The position numbers and the translations under genes were made by a program. From assembly GCF_000153105.1 (NCBI RefSeq), contig NZ_CH672377.1:346985-406723 (forward strand): 59,739 nt of DNA, written 5' to 3'. Under the pieces are notes generated by a model. It had not been told where the DNA came from. It saw nothing but the letters and a program-made list of their open reading frames with translations, and did no database searches. Positions 58,414 to 59,739 of this stretch are shown piece by piece. Source of the stretch: Blastopirellula marina DSM 3645 (lineage in GTDB: Bacteria > Planctomycetota > Planctomycetia > Pirellulales > Pirellulaceae). Position 1 is the first letter of the stretch; the number at the start of each line of letters is the position of its first letter.

Positions 58414-59739
58414 ATGGCAATTCATGAAAACCGCCCCGTCAGTGCACAGCCGATAGGCGTGCTTTGTTCTTGCGGTAAACGGCTGTCGGCGCCTTCGCAC
58501 TATGCTGGCAAACGCGTCAAGTGCCCGAATTGCGGCCATGCCGTGATGGTGCCAATATCAGAGGTCGCCACTGCCGAACCGATGCGGACGGATGACGAAC
58601 GAGAAGGACTTAGCCCCCAGACGTTGCTCGCACTATGGGGATTTGCTGGCGTCTTCGTTCTTGGGTGCGTCCTGTTTTTGATCTGGTATTCTCGTGCTTC
58701 GCATCAAGCGGAGATCGCAGACGCCAACGACCGCATTTCTCAGGCGGTCGTCGCAGCAAAGCAATGGATCGACGGAGACACATCGCAAAACGGAGAATCG
58801 GTAGAGCGGAGGCTCGTTGACGTTCTTAATGATCAGATCGCCACAGAAAGGGATGAGGGCGAATCCGTATTAATCGAAGTTCGACGCCACCAATCGCAAG
58901 TCGCTCGCGAAAGACTGCAGAGACAGGCGACTGCGATTTGGAACGAAGCGAAGCAGCAAATAAAAGTCAAACGTGTCGCCAACGCGATTCCTCTATTAAA
59001 AAAATATGTAGCCGATCCCTATGCCATTGATAAGAGCAAAGCAGAGCAGCTACTAGTCGAAGCCGAAACTGCGGTTTCCGACTCACTTGCTCTTGAGTGC
59101 CTTCTCGGTTTGTCAGAAGAAGAATTTGACACGGCAATGACTTCGGGCGAGATCGAGGATGGCAAAGTAAAGGATCCAGTTCTGGTCGCCGTTCGTAAAG
59201 AGACGATACTTCGCAATCTCGAAGCGTCCGTTCAGACGCGAGCCGAACGCAAGCGACAAGAGGACACGCGAAAAATAGCTGTCGAGCAAACGCGAATGGC
59301 GGAAGATCGCCGTCGCAATCTCGAAATGAAGACGAAGCTCGCAAATTTGCGCAATCCGGAAACTGTCAGCTTCAAAGATTTGACCAATTTCCCGGAAGAT
59401 TACCTGGGAAAACATGTCCGAATTAACTCGGTTTGGTTCCATGGCGATCTAGAGAGAGAAAGGAAAATCGGAGTATTTACTGTTGGCGTAAGCAGCCGCG
59501 ATGGAAAGCGAGTCTCCAATGTATTGCTGCGAGGAGAACTAAAATTCGTTGTTTCGGAAGACTTCGGACGGACACTCGACCTCCTCTTTGAGGCAGACAA
59601 GATGGTCGGTACGAACCTGTGCTGCGAAATCGCACAAATGGGAGAGTATCTGGTTGGTCGAGTTTATCGAATTGAAACGCTAAACCTGAATGGGGACGTC
59701 CTCAATGCTTATGATGACAAGCGGATCATCGGAGGAGGC
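58414..59739 (+). CDS. Zinc-ribbon, single-membrane-helix, coiled-coil protein (3' end outside the window)
   Basis: Open from ATG 58414 to the last base (442 codons, no stop), with AGGA 7 bases upstream. Residues about 15-48 are a zinc ribbon (CSCGKRLSAPSHYAGKRVKC then PNC), about 73-95 a membrane helix (LLALWGFAGVFVLGCVLFLI), and about 100-320 long charged helices with coiled-coil character (ARERLQRQATAIWNEAKQQI, QTRAERKRQEDTRKIAVEQT). The last ~115 residues are more globular (LTNFPEDYLGKHVRINSVWF). Same ribbon family as the genes at 17156 and 18091, in a larger architecture. I cannot name a function. Confidence 0.75.
   Translation, partial: MAIHENRPVSAQPIGVLCSCGKRLSAPSHYAGKRVKCPNCGHAVMVPISEVATAEPMRTDDEREGLSPQTLLALWGFAGVFVLGCVLFLIWYSRASHQAEIADANDRISQAVVAAKQWIDGDTSQNGESVERRLVDVLNDQIATERDEGESVLIEVRRHQSQVARERLQRQATAIWNEAKQQIKVKRVANAIPLLKKYVADPYAIDKSKAEQLLVEAETAVSDSLALECLLGLSEEEFDTAMTSGEIEDGKVKDPVLVAVRKETILRNLEASVQTRAERKRQEDTRKIAVEQTRMAEDRRRNLEMKTKLANLRNPETVSFKDLTNFPEDYLGKHVRINSVWFHGDLERERKIGVFTVGVSSRDGKRVSNVLLRGELKFVVSEDFGRTLDLLFEADKMVGTNLCCEIAQMGEYLVGRVYRIETLNLNGDVLNAYDDKRIIGGG

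Overview
The window looks like a chromosomal segment of a planctomycete of the Pirellulaceae type (Blastopirellula/Bremerella-like). This rests on two gene pairs that are hallmarks of the phylum: a PSCyt/DUF1549-DUF1553 cytochrome-type protein with a Tat-exported DUF1501 protein, and a DUF1592-type protein with a DUF1552 protein. Other support comes from zinc-ribbon membrane proteins, a Kelch/sodium-symporter fusion, a futalosine-pathway menaquinone pair, a split CoaB/CoaC and a eukaryotic-type isoleucyl-tRNA synthetase. Coding is dense, moderately GC-rich, on both strands. No phage, insertion sequence or CRISPR array is visible.

Layout: 1-3600 holds a decayed alpha/beta-hydrolase remnant cut by a leucine-rich-repeat lipoprotein gene, then a secreted PQQ-type beta-propeller protein. 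3.7-7.7 kb is ileS followed by purN. 7.8-9.8 kb is a minus-strand pair, a XylR-like AraC regulator and a ThuA-like protein. 10-14 kb is the DUF1549/DUF1553 plus DUF1501 pair. 14.2-15.8 kb is ATP-dependent pckA. 15.9-18.7 kb holds small membrane, BON-like and zinc-ribbon proteins. 18.9-21.5 kb is mqnA-mqnC and a methyltransferase. 21.7-27 kb holds a secreted ceramidase-like protein, a frameshifted secreted-protein gene and the mutarotase/symporter fusion. 27.2-34.5 kb holds a DUF1338 enzyme convergent with a five-gene minus-strand arginine succinyltransferase operon.

34.7-39.7 kb is the DUF1592/DUF1552 pair plus a secreted unknown. 39.7-40.4 kb is tRNA-Ser and a small basic protein, each with a recognisable promoter. 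40.4-45.2 kb is dnaK-clpB on the minus strand, then pheA. 46.8-48.4 kb is a tandem family of three small secreted Tyr/Gly/Pro-rich proteins ending in VYW, next to a REP-like 19-bp inverted repeat. 48.7-53.1 kb is a housekeeping cluster tpiA-secG-yicC-gmk-rpoZ-coaC-coaB. 53.1-57.9 kb has an unknown, a thioesterase, a two-ACT-domain protein and a NatA/NatB-CPBP exporter whose second gene carries two single-base frameshifts. The window ends inside a large zinc-ribbon/coiled-coil membrane protein.

The metabolic units are coherent. AstA, an AstC-like transaminase, AstD, AstB and an M20 hydrolase could together run the whole arginine-to-glutamate plus succinate route, with the M20 enzyme standing in for AstE. 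MqnA and MqnC give two steps of the futalosine route. The most unusual items are the AstE-less AST operon, the VYW-tail protein array, the REP-like palindrome, and three loci with single-base frame breaks that are either real pseudogenes or sequence errors.
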